A stretch of 64,000 nt of DNA from Nicotiana tabacum (lineage: Eukaryota > Streptophyta > Magnoliopsida > Solanales > Solanaceae), in contig NC_134082.1 of the NCBI RefSeq assembly GCF_000715075.1, positions 213,144,948-213,208,947 on the forward strand, in the 5' to 3' direction. The notes beneath the pieces were generated by a model. That model was not told where the DNA came from. It saw only the letters and a list, made by a program, of their open reading frames with translations, and searched no databases. Positions 12,385-23,402 of this stretch are shown here, in pieces; the stretch's first letter is position 1; every line of letters starts with the position of its first letter. The position numbers were made by a program, and so were the translations under genes.

Positions 12385-12534
12385 TTAACGTCCATTTGAT
12401 TGTGTTTGTCCAGAGGTTCCGGCGGGATATGTGTTGTGATTAAGGAAGGGTCCATGTTAGGAAAGGGAAAGAGTGGGAGAGAAAAAAGCCTTAACTAAGT
12501 CTAAATTACTCTTAATTGGATAATATCTTGTCCC

Positions 12535-12660
12535 GCTAAAACTTAAGTACGACAAGTTTCGCATACCTATCTAAATATAATAAGAATCTGCTTCTGATTT
12601 GATGGTCGGTTAATTAACTTTTTAAAACACCGCTAAAATTTAAGTACAACAGTAATTCTA
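12535..12660. repeat. Right copies of the ~100 bp repeat flanking the LINE
   Basis: One unit runs from 'cgctaaaacttaagtacgac' (12534) to about 12631. A second begins 'cgctaaaatttaagtacaac' at about 12632. With the left copy at 5385-5490 this indicates a short tandem array at the site before the LINE arrived. Confidence 0.5.
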
Positions 12661-13364
12661 AATTTAAGATTATGACAAAGTAATATGACCAAAACCTACG
12701 AAATGTTTAAAATCTCTACCCAAATTGTTATTTAAGATGCCCTAAAAAACACTAGTCATGACGATCGAAATATTCAAGACTTAGCACACTACTTTGGTGC
12801 CACATAACGCCAGACCCCTGCTTGTTCATTACAAGAATCCCCGATTTTTGTTATATGACAATTCAATATACGTAGATCTCGTTCCAACTACTACTAGAAC
12901 CCATTTTTACTCATTCAAATGTGCACAATAGTTCCACAGTCCATCAGTATTAGTAGGTGCAGTAGCTAGCAGTACTTGTCAAAGCGCTACACAATTATTG
13001 ACAACAAATTCGAGTGATTTTTGCGAAATTTGCATTCATAAGTTAGAAGTTCCTACACATAATAATTTACAAAAATCTAACTCCACTCATAGAGTAGATC
13101 GTTGGATTCATCTGCCAAGTGAAAAAGCCGAGCCCAGAGCACAATGCAATCTCTCACTGTTCCTTTCTCTTTCACTCTATATCCTCCTACTCTCCCTGTT
13201 CACCTAACTACAGACTCTAAGATACTTGCAGAAAGGAATATGCAAGTGATTGATCCATCTACACTACTATTTACACACACTGCTCTAAGAAAAGGCGTAA
13301 ACATGTGATTGTTTCCTGCACTACTATTTACCCACACTGCAACCTATGTTAAGATAGTTACAGA
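12661..13364. other. Intergenic / 3' flank of the cohesin gene
   Basis: No gene is visible. The part nearest 13365 must include the cohesin 3' UTR. The phrase 'ctactatttac' with a following 'cacactgc' occurs twice (about 13265 and 13322), a small direct repeat. Confidence 0.5.
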
Positions 13365-16300
13365 TCAGGACTTTGAGTGGATGCCCCCCGCTTCAAATGT
13401 CTGCTTTAGTCTAGGAAGTTCTCGCAAAAGAATGCTACTATAGGCATCGTCCTGTCGCACGTCTATCCATCCCCCTGATTTCAGAACCTGCAAGAAAATT
13501 CAGCATAGTAATTACACAATATGTCTGTGCATATCGCATTGTGCAGATATATATAGACAAATGTATAAAACACATATAACGAATATCTACGTATCTACCC
13601 TATCTGACATTAGCATTTGGTAAGCTGCTACGCCAAGAACACGGACACGCCACGTCAAGAATAGTTAAGAGTAAGTACAGATAAAGAGAGATCCGCTGTG
13701 TGTGCAACCCAACGGTGCTTTACATGTGCTCTATAGGTGCAAATCTTTCAAGGATAAGTGGGCAGATGCTTTTTCAACCATAATAGAAATAAGGACATCA
13801 GGTTTAAGCATCAGTATGGAGCTCAAAAGAAGTGATCCAAATGGGACTCCCACGACTTCAGATTCAATTACCACCTCAATTCTAGCTATGAATTATCATT
13901 TGCTGAATGCTATTGTGAGGATCTTAGCTGCTGGATGACCACGTCACTAAACACCAAAAGATGCAAACAAAATAAAATAAAGAACACTCCAAGAAACCCT
14001 TTTCTCCATAAAAGAGGTTAAGAGAAAAGGTTTAGAACAGCTACAAGTGAAGCAAGCACATACAGAGGTACCAATAAACAAGTTAAACGGTTTGGAAAAG
14101 TTAAGGAGAGGAACATGAACAGAATGAATGAGTACAGACAACTGATCGACAGAAGGGACACGAACTCCTGCTCGAAAGCTCTTTAATGTATGTACCAAAA
14201 GTTGAAAGATTTAAAAAGCTTAATGGATGCCAGAAACAATACCAGTATCTCGTAGAATACCCTTGAACTCTGTTTCTTTGTTTTCCCCTTCAGAAGCGAG
14301 GACAAGTTAACAACTTCTACTTTCTCCTTGCCCTTTCGAGCAAGAAAGTTTTCAAGCAGAAATCTGGCAACTTTTCTGCATGCAAGAAAGCAACAGAATG
14401 AATCTCTAGCAAAAGCAGAAGAAAGAAATCTTCAGCAAGATTCTGGGAGTTGTAACAAAAAGATAGGGATAAGAGGGATAAACTGGCAGGGAGATCCCCC
14501 ATTCATCATACCTTGTTCTCAAGGAAAAATTATCTGCAGCCAAAACAAGAACTTATAAGAATGGCATCCAACTAAAGTACTATGATCCACTAGATCATAT
14601 TACCCCCTACCCTCCAAAAAACCTAAAAAGGACGGTACTGTCTTACATTTTTCTGAGGTATCCCCTTCAGATGAATTTATCTCCTGAAGAAAGAGGGCAT
14701 TTGCAACAGTTAGCGCTTATTAGCATTAAAATAACAGATATGGACGACAACACATTCTGATGAAACAAACAACAGATTAATCTTTACAATGCACTTCTAT
14801 AACTCAACACAATCTCCTGCACTCAAGTCGGGAATCGGACTACTCAATCATGTTATACCTCATCCATCAAATCCATCTCCAATTCTTGAACCTCCATTTG
14901 GGGTGCTCCTTCTTTTGTGCTTTCAGTTGAACTTGCTGGTTCGTTGTGTGATCTAGAAATTCCTTGCATGTCATGAAATCTCAACGAGCTTGAGCCAGTG
15001 ACAGGTGTTGCAGGAGCAATAGGTGTCTGTTCACCATCATATCTGAGTGTTTTAGGAGATTCTGGTATACCCACATGCAGAGGTGCTGCAGGAGCAATAG
15101 GTATTTGTTCTTCACATCTGAGTTTACCAGGAGATTCAGGTATGTCCTCACGCAGAGATGACAAAGGACCAGTAGGTATGTCCTCACGTAGAGATGTTGC
15201 AGAAGCAACAGGCATTTGTTCCCCATATCTGAGTGTATTAGGAGAACCTGGTATTTCCTCATGCGGAGGAACTTCTACTGTTTCAGCAGGCCCATCCCTT
15301 GTTGATCTAATTTTGCAAATTGCAGATATAATATCAATTGAATCACCACCTGCATTGCCATGGTTGGTTAGTTAAGTTTCGTAAAACACGGAAATAGCAG
15401 TGGCAGCATCGAAAAGCTTACTCACAAGGAATTAAAGGCTCCTCGAAACTCTGAGGAAGTGAGGAAATTTTATGCACTTTCCGTGCAAGATAACTGGTAT
15501 GAGGGGCTTTTCTTCTCTTGCATACCAAATCATTCGCATCACCGATCCAGCGCTTGTATACCCTGCATGGTTGGATTGTGTCACACCAATCTTTTCTAAA
15601 TATGCAATGAACTTAACAAGACTTTGTAAAGAAGGTTACAACAAGAAGAATCATCAGCAGAAACCAAAAAAGCGGCTTTCATGGAGGGCATCCACAACAT
15701 CATTATTTTCATACTATCAATTAAACAGGATTCATTTGAAAACTCTCTTGCAGAACTGCATGACATAAGCACAATAAGATGAATAGTACAAGTGTGAAAA
15801 GAGAGCATTTAAATGTTAAGACACAGAACTCAACACGCCACTGGCAACAACTGCCCAGATCTAAAGAAATTGAGAGCTCTAGAAGAAACTATAATGACTG
15901 TCCATTATCCTACATGCCAAAATCACTTTCCAAACTGCTACATCTTTGTCAGTTATCGTACTAACGGAACCGCAGAATGAAAAGCCTCATCTCTGCGAAT
16001 CTATCCTGCATAAGATGTCTTAGTGCAGACCTTGAATAGTAAAAAGATAAGAAGGATCATACTCGTTTGAGATGACGATAGAATCATCAAATATGCACCT
16101 CCGCTTCCTTGAAATCCGAGTACGCTCTTTGGTAGCTGGGGTGCGAACAGATATGAAATCTGGTGATGTAGATCCTGAATTGAAAGAAAGTGATGTTGGT
16201 TAAATGACAAAGCAGTTTTAAGAAACATAACCTATCTGCTTAAGTATTGAAAGTGAACAAAATTAGATTTGTACCCAACAAGCTACCAAAAAAAATTGAA

Positions 16301-19300
16301 AAGGGGACTATGGTTCCTTTTTTCCTTTGATATTTTTTTTTTGGGGGGGGGGGGGGGAGGGGGATTCTATGGACCTCTAGCATCACCTGAGAGCTTGATA
16401 TCTGGGTGTACATCAATACAGAGGGAGCGATCATGTTCAGTCCGATCCTTCCCATTTCTAGAGGAAGATGCTTCAGCATTTTTCTTTTGTTGCTTTTCCA
16501 CGGAGAATGATTCACCAACGCCTGCTGGTCCTTCATCATCTACATCCCCTCCTGTATCAGGGTGTTTTAAGAGCCCAATTGGCTGACGAATTTTCTCAGA
16601 TTGTTGACTAATATTGGTTCCTGCTTCAGCGTTTACGGTAATCATTGGTTCTGCGTGTTCTTCCAATGATGACAAATGCTCCTCATTTACCAAGTTCCCA
16701 GCATTAGACTCTTTCATCTGCTCATCAGTCTGGTGATCAGCTGTCTTATCAGAGGTCATCTGAAAATCAAGGTCCCCAAATGTCATAGGTTCAAAGCGCT
16801 CTTCTAAGGAGAACCTAGTCCCATTAAGGTGCCACAGTGCTGCCAAGTGGCCTGAGCCAAGTGATGGGCGGAAGTGAACATCTTTGTCCATCAGATGAGG
16901 CGAACATACGCTACACCATGAAAAGTTAACACTCTTAGCACTAGAACTACAATGTTTATTAAGAGAAGTATAGAATCAGAGCATACTCTCTAACTGGAGT
17001 GTGATCTGTGGTCAAAGACTCTGAACGAGAGACATCTTCCTCGTACTGTAAGAAGCAGCTTAATTGTCATGTATGCAAGAAAATCCATAGAAAGGAAAAG
17101 GACAAGGAAGTAGTTAAGGAGAAATTCCAAGTAACTCATGACATCATTAGAAAAAACTAATAAAGGTGACCGGCACTAAACTCACTCTTATTCAAGTACC
17201 ATTAGAAATTAGCAGCTTGATAAATCAAATTATTTCCTCAAATTGAACACAGGCACCACTAACACTTTCCGGAACATGTTCCAAAAAAAAAAAGCAGTTA
17301 CGTTAATAAATGAAATATCTTGACAAGTACAAATCACACTGACCAGCAGACAACAATCTACAAATAGCAAACTGATACGATAATATGCGCTACACCAATC
17401 CAAGTGATCTAGTAATCCTCTAATTTTTGTCCTGGCAATGAGTTTAACAAGAACTACGGAATATCCAAGGAACAGAAGTATTTCTTGCTAAGCATGAAAG
17501 TGATAATAGTGAATATAAAGCAGAAAGTGAGGTATTCTGCCTTCTAGAGAAATAAAACCTAGTTAGTAGTCAGAGAAATATGCTTTTAAAAGATCAAAAA
17601 GTGATAATAAATTAAACAATTACCTTGCTAGATAAGCCCAAGCGTGTTTGCTCACTTCTCCAAGCATCTGATCATAAAGCAGAAAAGTTATAACCAAGTA
17701 CCCGCGGATGAAAAAACACAAAGATGTACAGTACCTGAAAGCATAATTTCTTCACGAGATGCCACATGACCACTTCAAACCAGCATATTGCAAACCAAGA
17801 TTGAAATGATTAACCCCAAGCCAACAATCAGGAAACCGTGAAAGGAAAAAAGAAAAACAAAATATACAAATTGGCACTTGACAGCACAGTATACATATTT
17901 CACCTGCTTGCATTTTGATCTTCCAAGACTTCCAATTCAAAAGTATCCAGTTCAAATTTCTTTGGTCGTTTGATAAAGCAGTTAGGAGCACGCAGACCCT
18001 CAATCCTTAGAGCTGATAGTTTGCTAGTTGATCTCTTGTGAGTTGCAAAATCACCAAGTTTAACAAGAAAATGATTACAATCATGTAGAAGATATTCTAC
18101 TTTCTTCGAGTATATTCTCACCACACCCAGGAGCAGGGGACCTAAAATTCTGTAGGTAACCACAGGAGCTCCATCCTTCAGAATTTTATCTGAAAAAAGA
18201 AACAAAAGCAGTAAATGAGGCAAAAACAAAATCAGTCAAGTAACTGTTAACACTTTTAAGAACTACTTTTTAGGTGCTACAATTTAGTGCCCCAATCAAA
18301 CAGCAACAAGAATCTGAAATCAAAAAGATGCAATGAGCATTTGATTACATACAGACACAGCAAATCGTGAAGATGTAAATTGAAAAAAAAAAAACACCAT
18401 ACCGAAATCTCATCCAAGGAATTCTAGAGATTTAACATTTAACACCACCTATCATCACCCAATTTTGAAGTAAAATGTTCACAATACAACGTAAAGCCCG
18501 GAAACTTTTTCCCCTGGCTTGGAGAACATGATTATTTTTCGTGTATTTACAATTTTTTTACAATGTCTCGCGAAGTCTGTGTTAGTATAACTATAGCATC
18601 GTTGCATCTAAAACATATTAGGTCACAAACTATGGAAATATCTGAATAACCAGTATGCCGCAATTGAATCGAATTAGGCTTTGTGGCAAAATAATAAAAA
18701 TGAATAGCACTCAATTTAGGAAAACTGCCCAACCCATCCAACTTACTCTGGTAATAGAAGGCTTATTCAATGTACTGATCAACATATAACACAATGGGTA
18801 CAGAAAGTAACTACTAGCTGCTATTTGGGACAGAAAAACAAATTACACGAGCTGTTCATTCAAAAACAATATAAACAAACAACTTTTTTTAAGAACTAAT
18901 TCAGCAGAACACCAATTTCCAATTCATCATACTATGGTTAGGATATCTAAACACCGACAGTGTAAAACATATTTACACCATCACGTCATTTAAAAGGTAA
19001 TTGGAGGTAACTCTATTTAATAACATTGATCTATAACCTAGAACAAATGGTATATAACTTGCTATAACAGCTTAAATTACACTGATGGTGTAAAAAATTC
19101 GTTAGACTGTCAGCGTACATGACTTAAATCCTTTACTAAAAGGGTTTAAAAAAACCAGCAATGTTAAAAGACTACTTTTTAACTTCTTTCTATAAATGAA
19201 AAGGAGAAAAACGAGAAAGGAAAGAGCAGAGAAAAAGGAAACGTACCAACAGAAGAAGGGATGTTAGTTTGCTGAACTTGGTCCTTCTTGAGGCGTTTAT

Positions 19301-19370
19301 GAAAATGAGCAGCAAACCAAATGGTGCGTAAAGCCCCCTTCTTTGAAAGTAGAAACTGTGAGTAAAACAT
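13365..19370 (-). CDS. SYN3: RAD21/SCC1-type cohesin subunit, SYN3-like
   Basis: This is an alpha-kleisin that closes the SMC1-SMC3 cohesin ring holding sister chromatids. Exons: 19247-19370, 17904-18189, 17735-17772, 17624-17667, 16987-17045, 16375-16910, 16063-16174, 15426-15562, 14859-15349, 14647-14683, 14512-14533, 14243-14375, 13365-13487. All are bounded by AG/GT and total 2142 nt (713 residues). ATG 19370 starts MFYSQFLLSKKGALRTIW, the invariant kleisin N-terminus. LLLGVVRIYSKKVEYLL (exon 2) binds the SMC3 side, and the C-terminal winged helix is SSRVFYEILVLKSGGWIDV (exons 12-13). TYRILGPLLLG, RISRKRRCIFDD and LVCKRRKAPHT match Arabidopsis SYN3 (RAD21.2) better than SYN2 or SYN4, from memory. 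Exon 9 (residues about 446-609) has three IPxSPxxLRxxxEQxPxA repeats. The donor after 16375 (GTCCAT) is weak. No disabling lesion was found. Confidence 0.9.
14980..15262 (-). repeat. Proline-rich internal repeats in cohesin exon 9
   Basis: Three degenerate units of about 20-30 residues are present: IPGSPNTLRYGEQMPVA, IPESPGKLRCEEQIPIA and IPESPKTLRYDGEQTPIA. Two SLREDIP insertions lie between the first and second. They sit in the unstructured middle of the kleisin. Arabidopsis SYN3 has short APETPV-type repeats at a similar place (from memory). Confidence 0.75.
18951..19118. mobile_element. MITE-like element in cohesin intron 1
   Basis: The left end (acaccgacagtgtaaaacat, then tttacaccatcacgtca) and the right end (actgatggtgtaaaaaatt, then agactgtcagcgtac) are inverted copies of each other over about 38 bp. 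The interior is AT-rich and noncoding. Confidence 0.6.
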
Positions 19371-19705
19371 GTTGTTTGTCTCTTTACCTATCTTAGCTTC
19401 TGTAAAAGAGAGAAGCAAATGCCTCCCTCTACAGTTCAAAATTCTGTGAAAATAAATATGTGTAGGAGATGAATCTAAGTGTAGGCTGTTGATATATATT
19501 CAAATTTCAAAAGAGAATAACCGCTGCAAAAGGATCTCACACAGAGAGGGAAGAAGAGGAGGAGGAGGAGTTGAGTTTTGAAGAAGGAAACGGTTCCCTT
19601 GTAGTGTGTCAGAGAAGTCTCCCAATTTTTTGTTGATTTCATTTTTCGAACCAAAAATCATCAACATGACGATATTGACCTTCTTTCTCTCTTTTCTGTA
19701 TTTAA
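19371..19705 (-). promoter_or_regulatory. 5' leader and proximal promoter of the cohesin gene
   Basis: This is 335 bp between the start codon and a MITE. It contains GA/CT-rich stretches ('gaagaggaggaggagg', about 19550-19570), typical of plant core-promoter or leader tracts. No ATG in frame with the CDS was seen immediately upstream. The transcription start cannot be placed by eye. Confidence 0.4.
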
Positions 19706-20153
19706 GGGGTCGTTTGGTAGGGTGTGTTAGAAAAAATAATGCATGCATTAGTTTTGTGTATTAGTAATGCTTTGTTTGGTATACTTTTTCAATTTATGTA
19801 TAACTAATACAAGCATTAGTTATACACTCTATTTGGTATTATCCTATGTATAGCTAATGCATAGAAAATCATGACATTAGCTATACAAAGGCTATTAATG
19901 CATGCATTTGTATGATTAAAGACAAAATTATCCTTAAAGTCCCTTAAAGACTATGGAGGGTAATTTTGTAAATAATTAAATTTCTTAAAAATTATGCAAT
20001 GCATTTTAATTTTTAATACACCACACCAAACAATGCATAAGAAATAATCTCTGTATAACTAATGCTTACATTACTAACTCATGCATTACTAACCCCTGCA
20101 TTACCAATGCACCTTATTTAGCATTATTCTTATACGCCCTACCAAACGACCCC
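19706..20153. mobile_element. Tourist-like (PIF/Harbinger) MITE upstream of the cohesin gene
   Basis: The terminal inverted repeats are GGGGTCGTTTGGTAGGG at 19706 and its complement CCCTACCAAACGACCCC ending at 20153. The interior (448 bp in all) is a series of inverted 'taatgcatgcatta' and 'gtataactaatgc' phrases that would fold into a long hairpin. The flanks TAA (left) and TTG (right) would fit a mutated 3-bp target duplication of the TWA type. The GGGxxGTTTGG terminus suits the Tourist group. Confidence 0.75.
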
Positions 20154-20217
20154 TTGATAATTATCCCTAATACTATTTGATATTCCTTATGTTTTTGGTC
20201 GTTTAATAGTAAGTTGA

Positions 20218-20936
20218 TACTCCCTCTGATCTACTTCAAGTAATTTTTTGGTCTTTTTTATGCTCCACGATATTTGATTTTCTCTTACAGATTTTCGAGG
20301 ACATGACCCTTGATAGAAAGGTGTGGAGGTCGAACAGTAGAGTTGTAGGCTAGAGGATAGTCGAGCTTTTTCTACTTCATACCAGGGGTGAGACGGGTTT
20401 GATAGGGTTGACCTTAGACGGCTTGTGGCTAATTTAGAGTCCACGCTATCCTTTCTGTTTTTCATAGCCCCGTGCCTTAATTGGTGGTTATTGTTATTGC
20501 ATGTTATTTATTTTATGACTTTTATGATGTTGATACTATGTCTATGATTTCTGTTGACGATACTGATGAATTGTCTCTTCTTGTTTTATTTCTGTTGTCC
20601 TGAGCCGATGGTCTATCGAAAAAAGCTTCTCTGCCCCATCAGGGTAGGGTTCTGCGTATATATTACCCTTCCCAGACTCTACTTTGTGGGATTTTACTAG
20701 ATTATTGTTGTTGTTGTTGTTGTTGTTGATGATGTTTTATTTTCTTAGATATCGAAAAAGAATTAATTTTTTCTTTCCAAAGTTGTTCTTGAAGTAAAGA
20801 ACTTACGAGTAGCTTGTTATATTTTCAATAAGCAAATTACGGTTAATATAGTTAATTTCATTGTTAATTAATGCTAAAAAGTGAATTTCTTAATATGTGT
20901 AAAAAGAAAATTACTTAAAGTGGATGGGATGGAGTA
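20218..20936. mobile_element. Stowaway-like MITE interrupted by a SINE
   Basis: The left end TACTCCCTCTGATCTACTT and the right end (aagtggatgggatggagta) are inverted and begin and end with TA, the Stowaway signature. The following 'caagtaatttttt' and preceding 'aaaaattact' continue the match. The central ~450 bp is foreign and carries the SINE tail. Confidence 0.65.
20290..20735 (+). mobile_element. SINE with (TTG)n tail, TS-like
   Basis: The 3' half carries 'tgagccgatggtctatcg', 'ccccatcagggtagggt' and 'ctgcgtatatattacccttc', and ends in eight TTG repeats (20706-20729). Solanaceae TS-type SINEs end in TTG repeats with this kind of 3' body (from memory). The 5' limit is uncertain. Similar short flanks ('gattttctcttac' left, 'ttattttcttaga' right) may be the target duplication. 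Confidence 0.55.
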
Positions 20937-21381
20937 CCATTTTTAAAAGAAATACTTAGTTAAGAATATAAATTGTTTGTACTTGTTAAACATGTGAGAT
21001 TAGTACAACAATCTTCACTTTTTTTAATGCAATGAAACTACAACTACTTGTCTTGGGGTACATTTTTTTTTTAATCTAGGCATCTACTTTAATTTTTAAT
21101 GTTGAAGAGAAAAGGGAAGGTTAAATTTGTAAAGTGACGTTAATTCGCGAGTTTCTTTTTTTAATTTGTCTGATTTATCGGCAGTAAATAAAAAGAGACA
21201 GGTTTGTGCTTATCTATTTTGGGGGAAACGGTAACTTCGATGTACGGTGTTTTTCGGGGCTTTGACCCGATTCAAAAATGTTTTTATCCTCTGCTTGCCA
21301 GCTCATCCATTTTGACTGCAGTACGTGTCATTTTGACACACCCTTACCCACCCTCTGTCAATTTCTAGTTCACTTCCAGAA
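20937..21381. other. Intergenic, nothing recognised
   Basis: This is AT-rich sequence without a plausible coding frame, RNA gene or terminal repeat. Confidence 0.5.
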
Positions 21382-21556
21382 TTATTATATTATATTATAT
21401 TATATTATATTATATTATATTATATTATATTATATTATATTATATTATATTATATTATATTATATTATATTATATTATATTATATTATATTATATTATAT
21501 TATATTATATTATATTATATTATATTATATTATATTATATTATATTATATTATATT
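21382..21556. repeat. (TTATA)n microsatellite, about 35 units
   Basis: This is an essentially perfect pentanucleotide tract of about 175 bp. The open frame through it (IILYYIILYY...) is an artefact of the repeat. A short run of the same motif ('atattatatt') recurs in the copia LTR start nearby. Confidence 0.95.
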
Positions 21557-21746
21557 GATTCTGTTATTTTAAAACACGCAGTGGCTTCCGAAAGAAGAAA
21601 AGGTTGTCCGATATAAGTTTTTGTGGTGATATAAAATAAATTTCATTCTTCTCAAGGAAAAGAACACTAAAATTTTGAGATCGTGGCGAGATAGATAATA
21701 AAAAAACAAGGCCGCCTCAAGTAATATTGTCTAAGTAATGTTCAGT

Positions 21747-22315
21747 TGTTATAAATATATTATATTGTGGATGTTGATTTAATACTTCATCATAAATAAT
21801 TTTCCTGAAAAAGCCTAAAAAGCCTATTCATATGAGACTCCATCGTAAATATGTTTATTTATTTAGTACTTTATTGGAATAAGCTTCCTGAAGAAGTTTA
21901 TCACTTCGGTACCCGGTTATGGATAAACATTACTCTAGGTAGAAGATTATCCATACCGGGTATAATAAGCTTATCCATTCAGTACTCCGTTATGGATAAA
22001 CATTGCTCTGGTATAGTAGCAGCTTACACAGCAACTTGCAGTAACAGCTTACACAGCAGCTTGCAGTAGCAACTTACACAACTACTTGTAGTAGCAGCTT
22101 ACACAACAGCTTGCAGTAGCAACTTACACAGTAACTTGCAGTAGCAGCTTACACAGCAACTTGTAGTAGCAGCTTACACAGCAGCTTACACAGCAGCTTC
22201 CTTTCTTCTATAAATAGAAGAGGTTTCAGTTAATTATGTACATCCGTTTGAATTCGAATAATATATCAGTTTCTCTCTATACTTGTCTTTACTTTATAGT
22301 CTTTATTTCATAATA
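21747..22315 (+). repeat. 5' LTR of the copia element
   Basis: It starts TGTTATAAATATATTATA and ends CATAATA, where the 3' LTR has CATAACA (terminal CA decayed). It contains a 25-bp minisatellite at about 22015-22198. A TATA-like 'tctataaatagaag' at about 22207 is a likely promoter. Confidence 0.88.
22015..22198. repeat. 25-bp minisatellite in the 5' copia LTR
   Basis: Units of the form GTAGCAGCTTACACAGCAG followed by CTTGCA have a period of 25 bp, with A/G variants and one truncated last unit. The matching array is in the 3' LTR at 26936-27110. Confidence 0.85.
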
Positions 22316-22393
22316 CGTTATCAGCACGAGACTCTGACATCTCGAGCAAATACTTTGAAAGTATTAGAGGTAAGAACTTTCTTTTCCTAAATA

Positions 22394-23402
22394 ATGTCAA
22401 ATCTTTCTAAACTTGAATTTGTAGCCCTGGATATATCGGGCAAAAGCTACATGTCTTGGGTGTTTGATACTGAATTCATCTTGATGTGATGGGTCTGGCA
22501 GACACTATCAAGGATAAAAATCAGGCATCAAACCAAGACCGTGCCAAAACAATGATATTCCTACGCCATCACCTTGATGAGGGCCTGAAAATGGAATATC
22601 TCACTATTAAAGATCCAGTCATACTGTGGAATAATTTGAAAGATAGATATGACCACCTGAAGATGGTCGTTCTTCCACAGGCACGTTATGATTGGACTCA
22701 TCTAAGGCTACAAGATTTTAAATCTATCAGTGAGTATAATTCTGCTATGTTCAGAATTATTTCTCAATTGAAGTTATGTGGTGATAATATTACTGATCAT
22801 GATATGTTGGAGAAGACTTTCACCACTTTTTATGCCTCGAATATGCTCCTGCAACAGCAATATCGAGAGATGGGATTTAAAAAATATTCTGAACTTATCT
22901 CACATCTTCTTATAGCCGAGCAACATAATGGGCTATTAATGAAAAATCATGAAAGCCGACCTATTGGTTCTTGTCCATTCCCTGAAGTGAATGAGACGAA
23001 CTTCCACCAAGCTAAACGTGGAAGAGGTCGTGGCCCCAGTCGTGGTCATGGCCGTGGTCGGGGAAGAAACCTCAATCATGGTAATAATAATGCACCAAAG
23101 AAGCCTCCTCACCACCAATAGTGGAAAATGAAGGAACAAAAGCATGAAGCGGTGCAAGCGCCAAATGCAGAAAATGCATGCTATAGATGTGGAGGAAAAT
23201 GGCACTGGTCACGTACCTGTCGTACACCAAAGCACCTGGTGAGCTTTATCAAGCCTCTCTAAAGAAGACAGAGAAAAATGCTGAAGCAAATTTTATTTCT
23301 GAAGATAATTTAGACTTCATGCATTTGGATGTAACTGATTACCTTGCACTCCCAGAAGGAGAAACAAGTCATGTAATCGGTGGTGAATCTATAGAAATTT
23401 AA
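22394..23402 (+). pseudogene. copia gag (nucleocapsid) remnant
   Basis: ATG 22394 begins MSNLSKLEFVALDISGKSY. A one-base loss near 22474 shifts the frame, and the UBN2-type gag body continues from 22486 (IMFRIISQL-like region, LLIAEQHN, then an RGRG-rich stretch). TAG at 23119 precedes the zinc knuckle CYRCGGKWHWSRTC (about 23180-23221), which is intact CX2CX4HX4C. A second shift near 23240 leads to ISEDNLDFMHLDVTDYLALP. Three lesions mean no gag protein is possible. Confidence 0.85.

Larger units (their letters stand above)
5491..12534 (-). mobile_element. Non-LTR retrotransposon (plant L1-type LINE with RNase H), inactive
   Basis: The element is read on the minus strand. Its 5' end is near 12534. 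ORF1 (DUF4283 plus zinc knuckle) is followed by ORF2 with endonuclease, reverse transcriptase, zf-RVT and RNase H, in the usual order for plant LINEs. The 3' end is an A-run, seen as T at 5489-5496 on the plus strand. The ten-base GCTAAAACTT at 5481-5490 and 12535-12544 is a candidate target duplication, although it also belongs to a local ~100 bp repeat. Several stops, frameshifts, an internal duplication and lost catalytic residues show it is dead. It lies between CSN3 and the cohesin gene. Confidence 0.85.

Noticed and set aside
13702..13938. 78-codon frame in the last intron of the cohesin gene
   Set aside because: The exons on both sides join in phase without it and it matches no kleisin sequence.
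21278..21616. IILYY repeat protein
   Set aside because: Pure (TTATA)n microsatellite.
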